Source of the DNA: Apoderus coryli
Taxonomy: Eukaryota; Arthropoda; Insecta; Coleoptera; Attelabidae
NCBI GenBank assembly: GCA_911728435.2
Contig: OU452198.1
Coordinates: 40,949,902 to 41,013,901 of the forward strand
Direction: 5' to 3'
Length of the DNA: 64,000 nt
Below, piece after piece: positions 1 through 12,210 of the stretch. How positions within the stretch are numbered: the stretch's first letter is position 1; each line of letters starts with the position of its first letter. The notes beneath the pieces were generated by a model. The model did not search any database, was not told where the DNA came from, and worked only from the letters and a program-made list of their open reading frames with translations. The translations under genes were made by a program, and so were the position numbers.

Positions 1-435
1 CGTTTGATAAACCTTTTTGATTGTCTTAGGCCTGGAGTGCTTCTCCAGTAGGACTTAAGTTGTTCCTTTTCCCATCTCCGAAGTTCTTCCTTCATATGGC
101 TTTTTGGAAGGCCAAAAATGGGCTCCGGACCGCAGAACGGAGTGTTTGCGCCCTCTTTTGCAAGTTGGTCCGCCGCTTCGTTCCCCTCTATGCCTTCACG
201 TCCTGGCACCCATGTCAGAGTAATCTTTTTCCCCTGAGCTGCCAGTTGCTTTAGGGTCTGTTTGCATTCCCATGCTAGCTTTGACGTGAAGGTGTAAGAC
301 CTCAGTGCTTTTAACGCAGCTTGACTGTCTGACATAATATTGATCTGCCGTTCCGGGATGCCTCTCTGCAGGCATTCTTGAGCACAACAATTAATAGCGT
401 TGATCTCTGCTTGGAATATAGTGGGACTTTTCCTA
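1..435 (-). mobile_element. LINE fragment, RNase H domain
   Basis: The reverse strand reads through about 144 codons without a stop and matches 38.1-38.53 kb of this window closely on the opposite strand. It covers the RNase H part of a non-LTR retrotransposon: the Glu motif (FQAEINAI), the Asp motif (IMSDSQAALKAL), then WVPGREG, GNEAADQLAKEG and the basic tail leading to GLRQSKRF. RNase H-bearing LINEs (I/R1/Loa-type) usually have WVPGHxG at this point, so the His is changed to Arg here. The fragment runs off the left edge, and similarity ends near 435, inside the domain. It is a truncated copy and not a working element. Confidence 0.85.
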
Positions 436-2029
436 CCATAAATATAGGTACTAGATATAAAATTGTTTAGTGTTTTTGTTTTGTTTATTTTATTGACGTT
501 AATTTTATTCTCTTTTAATTTTCTCGCGAATCTACTGCTTTTAGTTCCTATTATTTTTTATAATTCATAAACAATCAAGTAAATAATTGTAATGATATAT
601 TCATTTATAAGTATTATTTTTGTTTCTTTAGCGTATATTTCTCCTTTTTTTTTTTTCTTCTGTTTGTTTTGGTAATTTAATAAATATTTTTTCTAATTAT
701 TTTTATCAGTTTTCTTACATTTCAAGTCATTGCCAGTTTTCCGCGAAATATATTCACAAAAATAGGACAATTTTTATTAACTAGAAACATGCACGTAGGC
801 GCCAGCTACAACTGCAACATAAAAATAAAGAAATAAAATGAATAAAGATCAACAAAACAATAAAAAAAAAATCACGCAAAAATATGTCTCGAACTCTCAC
901 TATGTTCCGATGCTGTGTTTCTGTTCTACGAGATTTCATAGACAATTATTCTATTAGAAGATTTTATAAAACCATTGTCCGGAATGATATATGTTAAGAG
1001 GGTCATGGTGCTTTGGTCTAGCAAGGTCAAGGACACGATTTTATTATAGCACATATTATAGTAGGCATAGAGTCATATTAGAATTAACTAAATTTTTTTC
1101 CGCTTTTAATGCCGTTAGTATATAACTACAAGGTTGTTATACAGGGCTTTAATTGAGTAAGAAAGTTTATATCATGTCCGCAAATAAATCTGAACCAATG
1201 GGACTTCAGTTTATTATTAGATAAAAGTGATAATTGATGACACAATTAGTTTTTGCTTATTTTAGGTAGTTGCTTTACCTGTCAAATCTGACATACTTTA
1301 TTAGAAGTGTAAAAAAGTGCCCTTATTTAACAAAAATTTAATTATATTTGAAAAAGTTGATTGCTTTTGCATGTTCTATCGAGGTTTAAAATTTAGTATA
1401 AAAGATTTTTTATTTCTCGTCAAGTTTTCGATAATTTTGATTGGACTTGTATAGGCTTTTACATATCGAAGGAAAATTATTTGATACTTTGACAAATGAA
1501 TGCTTATTTTCTCGAATATGTTTACTACCAACTATGCATTTTGCTTCAAATCCAGATAGTCCACCATTGTTGCTAAGTGCTTTAATGCAATATAGCAACT
1601 GTCGTTATTTGTAAAACTAGTACAAATTAATTAACTTTACATCAAAAAGTGCGTACTTTGGAGACTCGAGACTCATGCTGTATGAGCTCTTTTTATTACA
1701 CATTACTAAGGTCTTCGCGATCTAAAAGATTCATATCCATATACAACTCTATGTACGAAAATCCACTGGTAACTTTAAGGCACAAACTGCCCTTTCTAAA
1801 CGTTTAACACATTTTTCAAACAGCTTAATTTTAATAAATTATTTTATTACTATATTTTGATTAAAACACATTTTTTTTCTATAAACAATTCTTTTGAAGA
1901 TATTCTGTGTCAAATTTACATTAGCAACTGTTTTTGTTAGCTACCAGTGGCGGCTTGTGGCAGTTTAATGTGGTGAAGCATAACATAAAATAAAGTCATA
2001 GGTATACTTAATAGGTAGCTAAAATTAAT
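436..2029. other. AT-rich stretch without a recognisable gene
   Basis: Homopolymer-rich AT sequence with stops in all frames. I see no coding signature. A CAGTGGCG word (seen at several repeat boundaries in this window) lies at 1945-1952. Confidence 0.5.
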
Positions 2030-2278
2030 ACCCAGTAAACACACATACGTTTATTTAACGTTTGTCATTACAAAACACCTTTCCAAAAAAAGGTACATTA
2101 AATACGTACATTTTACTTTTATATGTCACGCTTTTTTCACGTTACAGAACACTAATAACGAAACGTTAGTTAAATGCTATATAAAAACGTGTATTGACCG
2201 TATTTATGTACGTATATATATTCAACGGTGAAATCAAACGTTATTTAAACGGTTCTAAAATACGTTAATAATACGATT

Positions 2279-2377
2279 ACACAAACGTTAATTCTTAGCT
2301 TTTAAAAAACAACAAATGCATGTTTTAGATATACATGCATTTATCGTTTTTTAAAAGCTAATAATTAACGTTTGTGT
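2279..2377. repeat. Imperfect hairpin inside an AACGTT-rich foldback
   Basis: The left arm (ACACAAACGTTAATT then AGCTTTTAAAAAAC) is mirrored by the right arm (TTTTTTAAAAGCT then AATTAACGTTTGTGT) around a centre with ATGCATG on both sides. The surrounding 2030-2440 repeats the word AAACGTTA many times, and GTAACGTGAAA / TTTCACGTTAC form a wider inverted pair near 2137 and 2405. This looks like a MITE or foldback-type repeat. No coding sequence is present. Confidence 0.7.
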
Positions 2378-2549
2378 TATTTAATGTGGCTTTTATATAT
2401 TTTTGTAACGTGAAATATACGCTGATAAAATGTATGGAATAAATCAATAAAACTATCAGATTTCCATTGTTGGGTTGGTACAAAAGTTTGATGAAAAAAA
2501 TAATGCCCTTTTTGTTAAATAGTTATACCAAAAAATATGAACATTTGGG

Positions 2550-2692
2550 TGTTTTTGGTGTTTTTTAATATTAAATATTGTTGTCAAATATAACTTACAA
2601 AATTATACGATACAATAATGTTGTATCGAATAATTTTGTAATTTCTTTTTGACAATATTAAATATAAAAATATTGAATATCACAAAAAAAAC
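2550..2692. repeat. Long imperfect palindrome
   Basis: The two arms share ATATTGTTGTCAAA / TTTTTGACAATATT and ACAAAATTAT..CGATACAA / TTGTATCGA..ATAATTTTGT around a five-base centre near 2618. It lies next to the previous hairpin, so the two may be one composite foldback. It is non-coding. Confidence 0.7.
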
Positions 2693-4506
2693 AGATTTTT
2701 GATTTGTTTTTAATATATTTAGAACCAACAATCCAACTTTTTGGTTTAACGATTTAGGATATTAGAGACATACTTTTAGCATCGAACCTTGTCCGCTATT
2801 TTATTAGGATAAAAACACTTTACATTTTGGTTGTATATAATTATAACAAAATGTTCTAGAATCATCACTAGTGCAAAATGTAAGATAACAAATTGTCTAT
2901 AAATATGTAATTTATTCTAAACATAGGAACATTTTTTTTAATAACAAATAGAAAGTTAAATTAAGGAACAAATAATTCTTTCATATATTAAGAAGAATAA
3001 AATACAGAATTATGGTTAAATTTTGACTGCTTCTTAACCGCTTACGATAGGGAATTTTAATTAATTTAAAAAATCAATAAATGATAAATCTAATAAATAA
3101 ATAATGCTTGCAAATCATTTTTCTGGTGTACGGGAAAGTTCAATTTGGCTGCTTCTGAAATGAAAAATGTATACACAGGTATTAGCATAATATAATTATA
3201 AATATTTAGAATGTAATGTTATTTTTGCTAGAAGCGTATAGATACTTTATACATTTTTAGGCAACAATTTTAAATTTTTTTCCTGTGAATTTTTTCAAAT
3301 TAGTGTTCTAAAAGCAAAATATCGAGTGGTGTGGCTGGCTGATGAGTACAAACGAGTACGAAATATGCGCATTTAGTAGTCTCTACTTGATATTTTGAAA
3401 CGACAAACTTAAATAGTAAGTAAAGTGTGTTTTACTGTGTTAATAACTTTAGTAAATTAAATTTTTTAACATCTGATGACATAAATTATATATTTTTGAT
3501 TGCATTTTACATTTCAATGATATATTTGGTATTTTGTTGTACTTATAGGTATGCTCAGTTAATTTGATGCGAACTCATGAGTTTTATAAAAGTGGCAGCA
3601 AAGTATTTAAAAAGCAATGGGCTATTGATAAAACATTTATATTTTCAAAACATTAAATTCAAGTAAAATACCAATACTTAAAAAAACGAAAACTTCGATG
3701 AGTCAACAAATTATGCACCATTTTTAGGTACTGAAAATAGATGGATTAGCGATATCGATAATACATTTCCTTAGACGTAACAGGAATTGCCAACACTCAT
3801 TGTATACCGAATAATGAGGTAATGATTTTTGACGTAATACTAATAAATCAATAACATCGATTGAAATTTTGCATCAGGAAATAAAAAACAAATCATACAT
3901 GAGTATATATTGTGTATAATCGCAGTGTGCATAAATATAAACAAAAGAATAAATAGCTTGTGAAAAAATGGAAACAAAACACGTCTATAGTATTATGGCG
4001 CCTTGTAGATGCTTACAATCTGATATTATTATTAGTTAGTAGCCTATTTTACAACAATAATTAAATTAGCTATTGTTTTTGCCAATAATTAATCATTATT
4101 AGTAGATATAGATTTATTTGTTAAGTTGTGTAATGAGTTGACATAAAAAACAAAATTTTGGAATAGTCCCATAGCAAGAAGGGGCCACTTTCTCCCTCTG
4201 GAATTCAAAAAATATTTCAATGACAATAATATGTCAAAATTGACGTTTTCATGACCAATAATAACACTCCATTTTTCAATAGGAAGGCATTCATTAAAGC
4301 ACTTTTCTAGATCTTCTTATAAAGAAAGGTTAATTTTTGCCCATTTGTAACATAATTCCTAAATTATTTAGACAGGGTGGTCAAAAATTATATTGAAAAT
4401 TAAGCTAAAAAAAACAGTTGAAACTCATTTTTTTTTTAATGGAACCCTTAAAACAAAATAAAACATTAAACGAAAATAGAACACCTGCATCTATTTACGT
4501 AAATAT
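2693..4506. other. AT-rich stretch without a recognisable gene
   Basis: No ORF with recognisable protein similarity, and no clear repeat ends. Confidence 0.5.
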
Positions 4507-4527
4507 AACGTTGTTAGCTTTCACAGG

Positions 4528-5405
4528 GTGAAATCCCCAGTAATTTGGAATTACACTATTGGAGCTGTACCCATTGAAAGACTTTCGCAGGTTCGAGACT
4601 TGGGTGTGTTGTTTGATGAAGCTTTAACCTTTGTTCCCCACTATGAGCACTTGTCCGCATCTGCATCTCGTATGTTAGGGTTTGTGGTCAGAGACACTAA
4701 AAAGCTTAGAAATATTTCAACCATTAAATTATTATATTTTTCATCTGTGCGGGCTAGACTTAAGTATTGTTCGATCGTGTGGAATCCCTTGTATCAGTGC
4801 CATGCACGTGCATTAGAGTCTGTGCAGAGGCAATTCGGAAAGTATTTATATTTTAGGGAGTTTGGAGTATATCCAGCGAGGGGTGCAGATCACGATGTCC
4901 TGCTTTCAACATTTGACATTACATCTTTGTGGATGCGGCGAATGGTCTCTTCCGTCAGGTTTTTGTATAATTTATTGCATAATAAAATCGATTGTGCGTT
5001 TCTTCTTGGCTGTCTTCGGTTTCGTATTCCTAGAACTGACCTTTTATCTCAGCATGGCTAGATCCAATGTTTTGATGCGGAGCCCTGTATATTTTATCTG
5101 CTCCGTTTATAATGACTATTGTGCGGGGTCGGATATTGGTGTGGATTCTCTGTCTGGTATTTTTAGCCACATGAATGTTTAATTTTTTTTAGTTGATTAT
5201 TTTTGTTTAAAACGTTGTACTTAATTATAATTGTTTACTGATAAGATTTAGCATTTTTAACTGATTTGTATAATTGTGAATTTGTCGTTTTTGTTTTTTA
5301 TTTAAGTTTCAAATTGTAATTTTATTCTAGAAATGAATTTGAATTTTCTGTAAGTGGGTCTTGTTACCTGTTGAAAATAAAGAGCTTTATTATTATTATT
5401 ATTTA
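4528..5405 (+). mobile_element. LINE 3' end (RT C-terminal part and 3' UTR)
   Basis: An open frame from about 4528 to 5058 encodes the thumb/C-terminal part of a non-LTR reverse transcriptase of the CR1/Jockey type. Landmarks are VRDLGVLFDEALTF, then SVRARLKYCSIVWNP and ALESVQRQFGKYL. A frameshift near 5055-5060 moves the reading to another frame, which continues as RSPVYFICSVYNDYC and ends at 5182. The 3' UTR carries AATAAA and finishes in a (TTA)n run at about 5385-5401, typical of these LINEs. The RT palm with the catalytic motif is absent, so this is a 5'-truncated dead copy. Confidence 0.8.
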
Positions 5406-6855
5406 TAATTATTTACAAAAGCGAAAACATTATACATAAATAAATAATTTACATATTTGCAAAACAAAACATATAATAAAATAAAACACCTGCATAATTT
5501 GGAAATAAAAGAAATAAGAAACATTATACATAGCTGTAACAAACTTACATATTTACAAAGGACATCAAATTGTATTGCCCATATACAGAGTGAGTATAAA
5601 GTGTGGAAACCCCTGTATATTTCCGATAATAATCGTTATTTTGAAAAAAAAATTAAAGAAAGGATATTTGGTATCATTTTTGGTACCACCTGCCGATGTT
5701 CAATTTTTTATAGCGTTAACAGCTTTGCTAATATGGCAGCCACCTTTGTTTTCTTAAATGACATGGTATATTTTTCTTTTCATTTTTAGTTATAGTGTAT
5801 CCAAAGTCACTGTAAAATATATAAATTTAACGATTCTACCGTCCCATGGCTCTTTACATTATAAAAGGGCATCGAATGCAGCGTTTTTGATACATTTCTC
5901 CATCGTATATAAGACGTATAATAAAATCATGCCTGCCAAAGGATACCGACAGTAATAAAAATAACTACAGTGACTGGAAAAACTATTGGGTTAATGAGTA
6001 ATCGATTTAGAGTTTGCAAATAAATATATAAATGAAACAAATAATTTTTGGCAACGTGTTATTTTCTCAGATTAATCGAAATATAATCGGATGGCGAAGA
6101 CTTAATGTGGAATTTAAGCAAGAAAATTTGTGTCTGACATTCAAACACGGTGGCAGAATATTGTACTGATGATGATATATGTGTATATAGAAACACGTAT
6201 GGTACGTTATTAATCCATTCAACATACTAGAACAACAATTATATAATTATATTTTCTGGAGTAGACGCATTTCATTGCATAATCTATCATTTCTATATTT
6301 CTTCTAAGTGCATCTTGCAGTTGTTATTGTAAAAATTAATTTATAAAAAAAAAAGCTGTTAGTGCCAGAATAACAAATAATCAATCCTCGAATGTATTTA
6401 GAAATGTCATATAGTGAAAATTTCCGAAACGATTTATTCTTAACTTGCCCCGTATTAAGATTAAAATATTTATCGGGGCAAACTACAACGTACGTACCTA
6501 CATGTTATTAATAGTAAAATATAAAAACATAATTAACCATGTTTTTATTGTTATTAAAAAAATAGAACTTATCGTTTTGTTATTGTTGTTATTTATAACA
6601 CTTTTGTTTGTTATGATTGATTTTTTAATTTAATTGATTCTTCAAATACAAAAAATTAAAAAAAAAACAGAATCTATAGAAAAAACTGCAGTTTTCTGGA
6701 TCAAACAAAATTTAAAAATATATTTAAAAACGTTTATGATCCGGACATTCAAATAGTCGCAGAAGGCATTAAATAATGAGGTTACATCTATTATTGTGGT
6801 TAGAGGATTTACTACAAAGTATAGCAGCTGATAATTAGTGTGTCTCAGTCAGGCC
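5406..6855. other. No gene seen; decayed repeat DNA
   Basis: AT-rich sequence with short accidental ORFs. A segment near 5580-5720 resembles other short interspersed stretches in this window carrying CCTGTATATT words. No protein similarity recognised. Confidence 0.4.
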
Positions 6856-7663
6856 AGAGAATGGCTTCTCTGCTACAGCACTCTTGGCAAGCCGAACTGC
6901 CGGTAGCCGCACCTAAATGGGCGACTTTGATCTCGTTATACGTCGCACCAGAGGGCCTGCATCCCATGCCCTTGAGGGTCGTCTAGCATGCGAACCCACC
7001 ACTCACGTATCCATTGACACCACAGCAACAGATTGCAACAGTGCTGGAGTCTCAAATCGTCGTAGCCACTATGTCATTGGGTCGGACTTCAGTTTCTGTG
7101 AAGGGTCGTGTGAAAAAATTTCACGCACAACCGTATTCCAACGAAGGAGAAGTACAAGCGTCACCATCAAAAGCCCTGCGGCGATCGGGGAGTCACGACG
7201 GCAGCAGAATTGTGTGATATGAAAGTTCCTAGTGACAAACTGGCACGTAGGCCACTGCTGACATGATATTTTCTGCCAGGCAAATACAGGAAACGACACG
7301 GGAACAAAATCATCCTCTATGCATGGGTTTTATAGACCTTGTCAAGGTGTTTGACTCCGTTAACCGTGAGGCTCTGTGGAGGATATTAAAGCTCAACCCC
7401 CGGAATTCATCTGTAAACTTCAACTCCTTCACGACAATATGAAAGCAGCGAACCGGAAGAGCCCTTTGTATTGCAACTGGCGTAAGGCAGGGTTGTGTCA
7501 TTGCACCAACCTTGATTTCGATGTTTGTGGGAACGGTCATTCAACTTGTTAAGGATGAACTGCCGAGCGGAATAGATTTAATGGTGGCGAACTCTTCGAT
7601 CTTCGTAGACTGCAAGCTTGGACGAAGGTCGTGTCTACATCAGTCACTGAGCTTATTGTGCGT
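6856..7663 (+). mobile_element. RTE-type LINE relic
   Basis: The first 180 bases match, inverted, the leader of the RTE copy at 62.64-62.88 kb. Reading + strand frames with frameshifts then gives RTE reverse-transcriptase blocks: a segment around 7261 (MIFSARQIQE), the motif A region with VFDSVNREALWRIL, the motif B region GVRQGCVIAPTL, and LFDLRRLQAWTK near 7590. RTE elements normally have an endonuclease before the RT; here most of it is deleted between 7100 and 7260. The copy stops abruptly at 7663, where a foldback element begins. It is a pseudogene. Confidence 0.75.
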
Positions 7664-7665
7664 AT

Positions 7666-8573
7666 TGACAGGGAGAATCACGGTAGACGCGACGGTCTGC
7701 TGTGGCAAAACTATTCCGATTTTCAAAATGCATTCAACGTCAGGTTTTGTAGACCTATTAGGACTACATTTTAAAATAGGTGCCATTTATACAGGGTTGT
7801 ACATTATCCCGTAGCATATCAAACATACGTTTTTTTAAATGGAACACCCTAGATGTTATTTTTGCTTTCGATTCAGACATCTTATTAAATGATTTTGATA
7901 TGAGCTTTGTTTGCTCTAAGATGTATAGTTACCTAGATATTAATTTTAAAAGTCAAAAAACATGCCCCATTATAAGCCATTTTTTATAGTTACGCCAATG
8001 CGTTTTCCAAATAGTAGATATTTTATAAGATGTACAACATCCTGTAGTAAAATAATCCATTACTCATTGGTTCGAAAAGCTACCCATTCTAGAGGGTGAT
8101 GACATTTTGCAAACCCATAAAAATATTGATTTTTTCAAATGGCACAGCCTGTATATTATCTCACTATTAAAAAGCCAACATTATAACGGTTCAAAAAATA
8201 CCATAAAAGTTATTACTTTAATAACAATTTTTTTAGAAAAATTGGTATGAACACAAATTTTCTTTTGAACATTTGTCATAACTTTTTTTTTTTTACTTTT
8301 ACGTTTTAAGTTTTTCAAAATGTAAATAGATTCTTCGATTTTGTTGTAATAGTGTAATGTTTGCAATTAATAATATATTTTGCACTACACGGTCTTCTTA
8401 ATATTATAATCGTTGTTTGATACATACAATACGTAAAAGTAGCATAGCAAGTAAATTTGTGTTTATACCAATTTTTCTAAAATGGGTTTTCAAAATCAGG
8501 CGTTGAAAGAATTTTGAAAATCTGAATAGTTTTGCCACAGTTGACCGTCGCGTCTAGGGTGACTCACCCTGTA
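7666..8573. repeat. Foldback element inserted in the RTE relic
   Basis: The left end (GACAGGGAGAATCACGGTAG then ACGCGACGGTC) is the inverse of the right end (CGACGGTC/GACCGTCG, TAGACGCG, GAGTCACCCTGTA). Arms of about 90 bases extend inward past TGTGGCAAAACTATTC and ATTTTCAAAAT. The interior is non-coding. The CAGGGTG terminal word recurs at many other repeats in this window. The RTE coding similarity ends at its left edge, so it probably inserted there or caused the truncation. Confidence 0.75.
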
Positions 8574-9129
8574 TTAATTTTTAACTAAGAAAATTCAGAC
8601 CAGACATTTTATGTTGGAAACACTTAGACTGATTTGTTATTTTGTTTACAATTGTGTGTACCTTTTCTATAAATGTCTAATAAATGTGTGATTTGCGCCA
8701 GTTGAAACGAAAAGGAAATTCCTTGTCAGTCTCCCAGGTGCAATTACCACTCGGCGCGCCACTGGAGGGTTATATGATTTTCGAAATAAAATGAATTTTG
8801 TTTCAGACTTTATCGTACAAGTATTACTAATAAATCAGTATTCATCTTTGACGTTAGGTCAGTAAAACCTTATATGCTAAATGCACTAAAGGTGACCTGT
8901 GACCTTCATTTTAAAATTATTGTCTAGACTATCAATTCTGTCACATATTTTTAGATGGGATGGTTGGAAAAATGTACCTATATATTTATGATCTATATAA
9001 AAAAAATATAGATATACACCAGAGAATCTTTTTTAATTTTATATTTATACAAGGTTGTTGAAAAGTAACATCTACCTAGTGTTTTGGTTACACCTACCCA
9101 TATAATTCTTCTTCCTATCTACACTTGGG
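8574..9129. other. No gene seen
   Basis: Contains CTCGGCGCGCCACTGG at about 8751-8766, the same word found at 47.73 kb and, inverted, at 42.43 kb. Otherwise AT-rich sequence without coding signal. Confidence 0.4.
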
Positions 9130-9505
9130 CATAGTATACCGGGTGTCCCACCGGGAAGGGATTCGATCGATTATGGAGAAACTACACTGTGGAAGAATTT
9201 GAAAATCTGGTGTAGTACTTAGGTCGACGGAATCAATTTGGCTAAAATGTTTTCAAGCACTTCCGGGTATACCGGAAACGGGTGTCAACTTCCTTATTTC
9301 AAATGCGACCCTATGTAAATTATATTTTTTTTATGTTATACCTATCGCAAGTTGTTTTCGAAATATTTGAAATTTTATGTCTAAAATGACGTTTTCAGGG
9401 TAGAGAATAATAAGGTCTCTTGCACACGGACGGCACTTTGCCGACCGGCGAAATAACCGAGAAAACTTTTCACACGACGCCGGCGTGGCGCTCGGCTGGC
9501 AAACG

Positions 9506-9774
9506 TATTTAAAAATCCAGTATCGTCTTAAGATTAGCCCTTTAAATGTTTCTGACAACTTTGCTGTCGACATTATCAAAGCATGTTGCATAATTTTGTA
9601 AGGGTAAAAGATGGATATCATACTGAAGACGCACTCTACGTAGAAAGTCTTGAGGATGTTCCCAGACAAAGTAAACTAAAAGGAACGAGAACTGGCACCT
9701 AATTGCGAGAGTATTTTACAGAATATTTCATGAGTAACGAAGGGTCTGTGCCTTGGCAATTTAATAAAATTTAA
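9506..9774 (+). pseudogene. Harbinger-type transposase, C-terminal fragment
   Basis: The frame starting YLKIQYRLKISPLNV runs to VDIIKACC. After a small deletion/frameshift near 9582 it resumes with LHNFVRVKDGYHTED. An in-frame TAA follows GTRTGT, and the end is REYFTEYFMSNEGSVPW with a stop at 9772-9774. The KACC.LHNFVR block and the REYF...GSVPWQ tail are typical of the end of PIF/Harbinger DDE transposases. The catalytic Asp/Asp/Glu region is deleted, so the product cannot catalyse transposition. Confidence 0.75.
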
Positions 9775-9777
9775 TAT

Positions 9778-9949
9778 CAAAATGTCCACTTTTTCTTTCT
9801 GTGGTAAGTCGTTAAAGTTTTAAAAAAAATATTACGCAAATATCGTCCCACGCAGATCTAGTCTTATTCCTGTCTTTAAATTCATCCAACGTCTTTTCCC
9901 ATATCACAGACCTTTCCTCCACAGCATTTATCAAAACTTCAATATTCCA
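9778..9949 (-). pseudogene. MADF-domain fragment (Harbinger second ORF)
   Basis: The reverse strand from 9949 reads WNIEVLINAVEERSVIW, then EKTLDEFKDRNKTRSAWDD and ICVIFF. This has the MADF/SANT-like pattern: Trp start, acidic-Arg-x-x-x-Trp, then the Lys-Asp-Arg-Asn and Ala-Trp block. Family knowledge: Harbinger elements carry a second gene for such a DNA-binding protein, which helps the transposase. A stop lies two codons upstream and no start is visible, so this is a remnant. It runs tail to tail with the transposase fragment. Confidence 0.65.
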
Positions 9950-10887
9950 TCATACCAGCTACTTTGAACACTAAATACGATACTGCGACTTTCCTATTAA
10001 ATAATTTTCTTAAACAGCCGTTCGTGTGCAACCGTGTATAGATTTGTCTGTAATAAAACAATACTCCGGCATAAAAACTGACCGGGCGCCGTGTGTTTGG
10101 CGGTCAAAATATAACATGGACGGCAGCCGAGCGGCAACCCTCCCTGAATTAGGTTCATGTGTAAGATTGCATTTATTCTAATGTTAAATAATTGTTACCG
10201 GTTTTTTCGCCGACCGGCAACATAGCCGGCCGGCAAATTTGCCGTCCGTGTGCAAGAGACCTTACAATCTTTTATTATACGGAAGCTTTAATAATTTAAT
10301 TTGTTAGAATATCCTAGGAGATATAGACCTACTTTAGCCACGTACGTATATTTTTTTTGGTAAATATTAATACAGGGTATTTGAAAAAAAGGGTAAAAAT
10401 CAAAATTATGACACTTATTTCAATTTGATTTTTTACCCTTTTTTTCAAATACCCTGTATTAATATTTACTAAAAAAATATACGTAAGCGGCTAAAGTAGG
10501 TCTATATCTCCTAGGATATTCTAACAAATTAAATTATTAAAGCTTCCATATAATAAAAAATTGTTATTATTCTTTATTCTGAAAACGCCATTTTTGACAT
10601 AAAATTTCAAATATTTCGAAAACGGCTGGCGATAGGTATAACATATTATGTATCAAATATGTTTAGAACTACAAGGAGAATCCAAAAAAATATAATTTAT
10701 ATTGGGTCGTATTTGAAATAAGGAAGTTGACACCCATTTCCGGTATAACCGGAAGTGCTAGATTCTTGAAAACATTTTAGCCGAATTGGTCCCATCGACC
10801 TATGTACCACACCATATTTTCAGATTGTTCCACAGTGTAGTTTCTCCATAATCGATAGAATCCCTTCCCGGTGGGACACCCGGTACA

Positions 10888-12210
10888 GACTTGGGTGTTA
10901 GGTTCGATATATATTATGAACTTACAATTTACAAATAAACAAAGAAGGTCAACTTAAGCTATAAAAACTAAAAAAAATGTTTTTTCTTAAATTTCCAAAA
11001 AAAAAAAAGGTTTAATTTTTGTAACACTGCACATTTTGCTGGTGGTAACTTTGAAAACAAATTTTGTAAAGTTCTTCTTTTAATTATAGTTCTGGCCGTT
11101 AAACTTCTAAACTGTTTCATAGTCATTTTAGGTAATTGGATTCTATGTATAATACATGTGCATTTACGGTTGCGACATGAACAAGATAAGAAAAGATCCA
11201 GTGCCACCTTTTCTTTGATTTTCGATCTCAACTCAATCAAATCAAATCAACCTTATTGTTCCTCAAACATACAGTTTTCCAACAATGAGCTCGGTTTGAT
11301 ACATGGTACATATGATAATACTCGTACAATACTACAATAACAATATTATAACAACTTAACGATCATCCTATCCAATTAACAAATATATAAACAAAAGAAA
11401 AACAGAAAAACAGAAAAAAAAACAATCCAATAATAATATGAAAACGAAAACTAAAAAAAGAACAAAAACAAACTACAATTATTAACCAACAAAATTCCTA
11501 CTCGTTCATAATGAATGATATTAATTTAAGGATATCCACAATAAACGAGCTTTTCGATCTATTTTATAAACATTCAGGCTTTCTTCTTTCATTTTTTTTT
11601 GGATAGTCATCAAAATTTCAGAAAGATACCTTGTCAAATCTCGAGATTTTGTAATATTTCACATGAGAAAAATCTCCTTGTTATTACTCAACTGTTCTCT
11701 GTTAAATGGGGCATATTAAATTCGTAATTTCATCTTAATACAACGCTGTATAATCCTTAACGGTCACCAGCTTCCATGAATATAAAATATTCGTTAATTT
11801 CTTAATGCAATGTATTTATTATTTTTTCCCAGACGTTTGTCCCCAATTTTCTTATGACTTATTAATCTTTTCGGCAAACTAAATTGGACAATGAATGAAA
11901 AAGAGGTGTCTGCAAGCAGGATGCAGTGTTAGTATACCTTATTTTATGTGCACCATTTATTGATATGGCCTAAATATCTTGCTGCAAAATTTAATAACTT
12001 AAGTCAACAATGAATCGGTGACTCTCATAGTCACTGAATCATAAATTAAATAAAATAAACTGTTTGTCTTACAGGTGTATAACCCGTTAGACGACAGGTC
12101 TGGCCAAACCACGGCCGTGATTACGACGGGATTTTACTTGTTACGAGTTACACATTAGGTTAACACGGGAAGGGTTTGTTGAATTGTGTCGTTAATATAA
12201 ATGGAACTTT
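10888..12210. other. No confirmed gene
   Basis: AT-rich DNA. A possible 3' splice site (TTTGTCTTACAG, ending at 12074) is followed by a 27-codon frame to a TAG at 12156-12158. I could not tie it to any protein, so I do not call it a gene. Confidence 0.35.

Larger units (their letters stand above)
9414..10261 (+). mobile_element. Internally deleted PIF/Harbinger-type transposon
   Basis: The 848-bp insertion is bounded by 22-bp perfect terminal inverted repeats starting GGTCTCTTGCACACGG, with GCCGACCGGC-like subterminal repeats. It sits in the left arm of the foldback. The right arm has the uninterrupted site, with TTA at 10564-10566. The flanking triplets are TAA on the left and TTA on the right, close to the 3-bp TWA target duplication of PIF/Harbinger. 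Inside are the C-terminus of a transposase (+ strand) and a MADF-like domain (- strand) in tail-to-tail order, as in two-gene Harbinger elements. Most of the transposase is missing. Confidence 0.8.
9130..10887. repeat. Large foldback element with a nested transposon
   Basis: The left arm (9130-9413 plus 10262-10404) and right arm (10425-10887) are inverted copies. They share CCGGGTGTCCCACCGGGAAG at the ends, GTAGTTTCTCCATAATCGAT, TTCCGGTATAACCGG-like and AATATTTGAAATTTTATGTC segments. The centre is a near-perfect palindrome around 10,415 flanked by ACAGGGTATTTG. The flanks carry ACTTGGG at 9123-9129 and again just after the right end, a possible 7-bp target duplication. The left arm is split by the Harbinger-type insertion at 9414-10261. 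A single-arm relative lies at 29.04-29.33 kb. Confidence 0.85.

Noticed and set aside
9331..9669. 112-codon reverse-strand ORF
   Set aside because: Antisense to the Harbinger transposase tail, and it crosses the element boundary at 9414. Not a gene.
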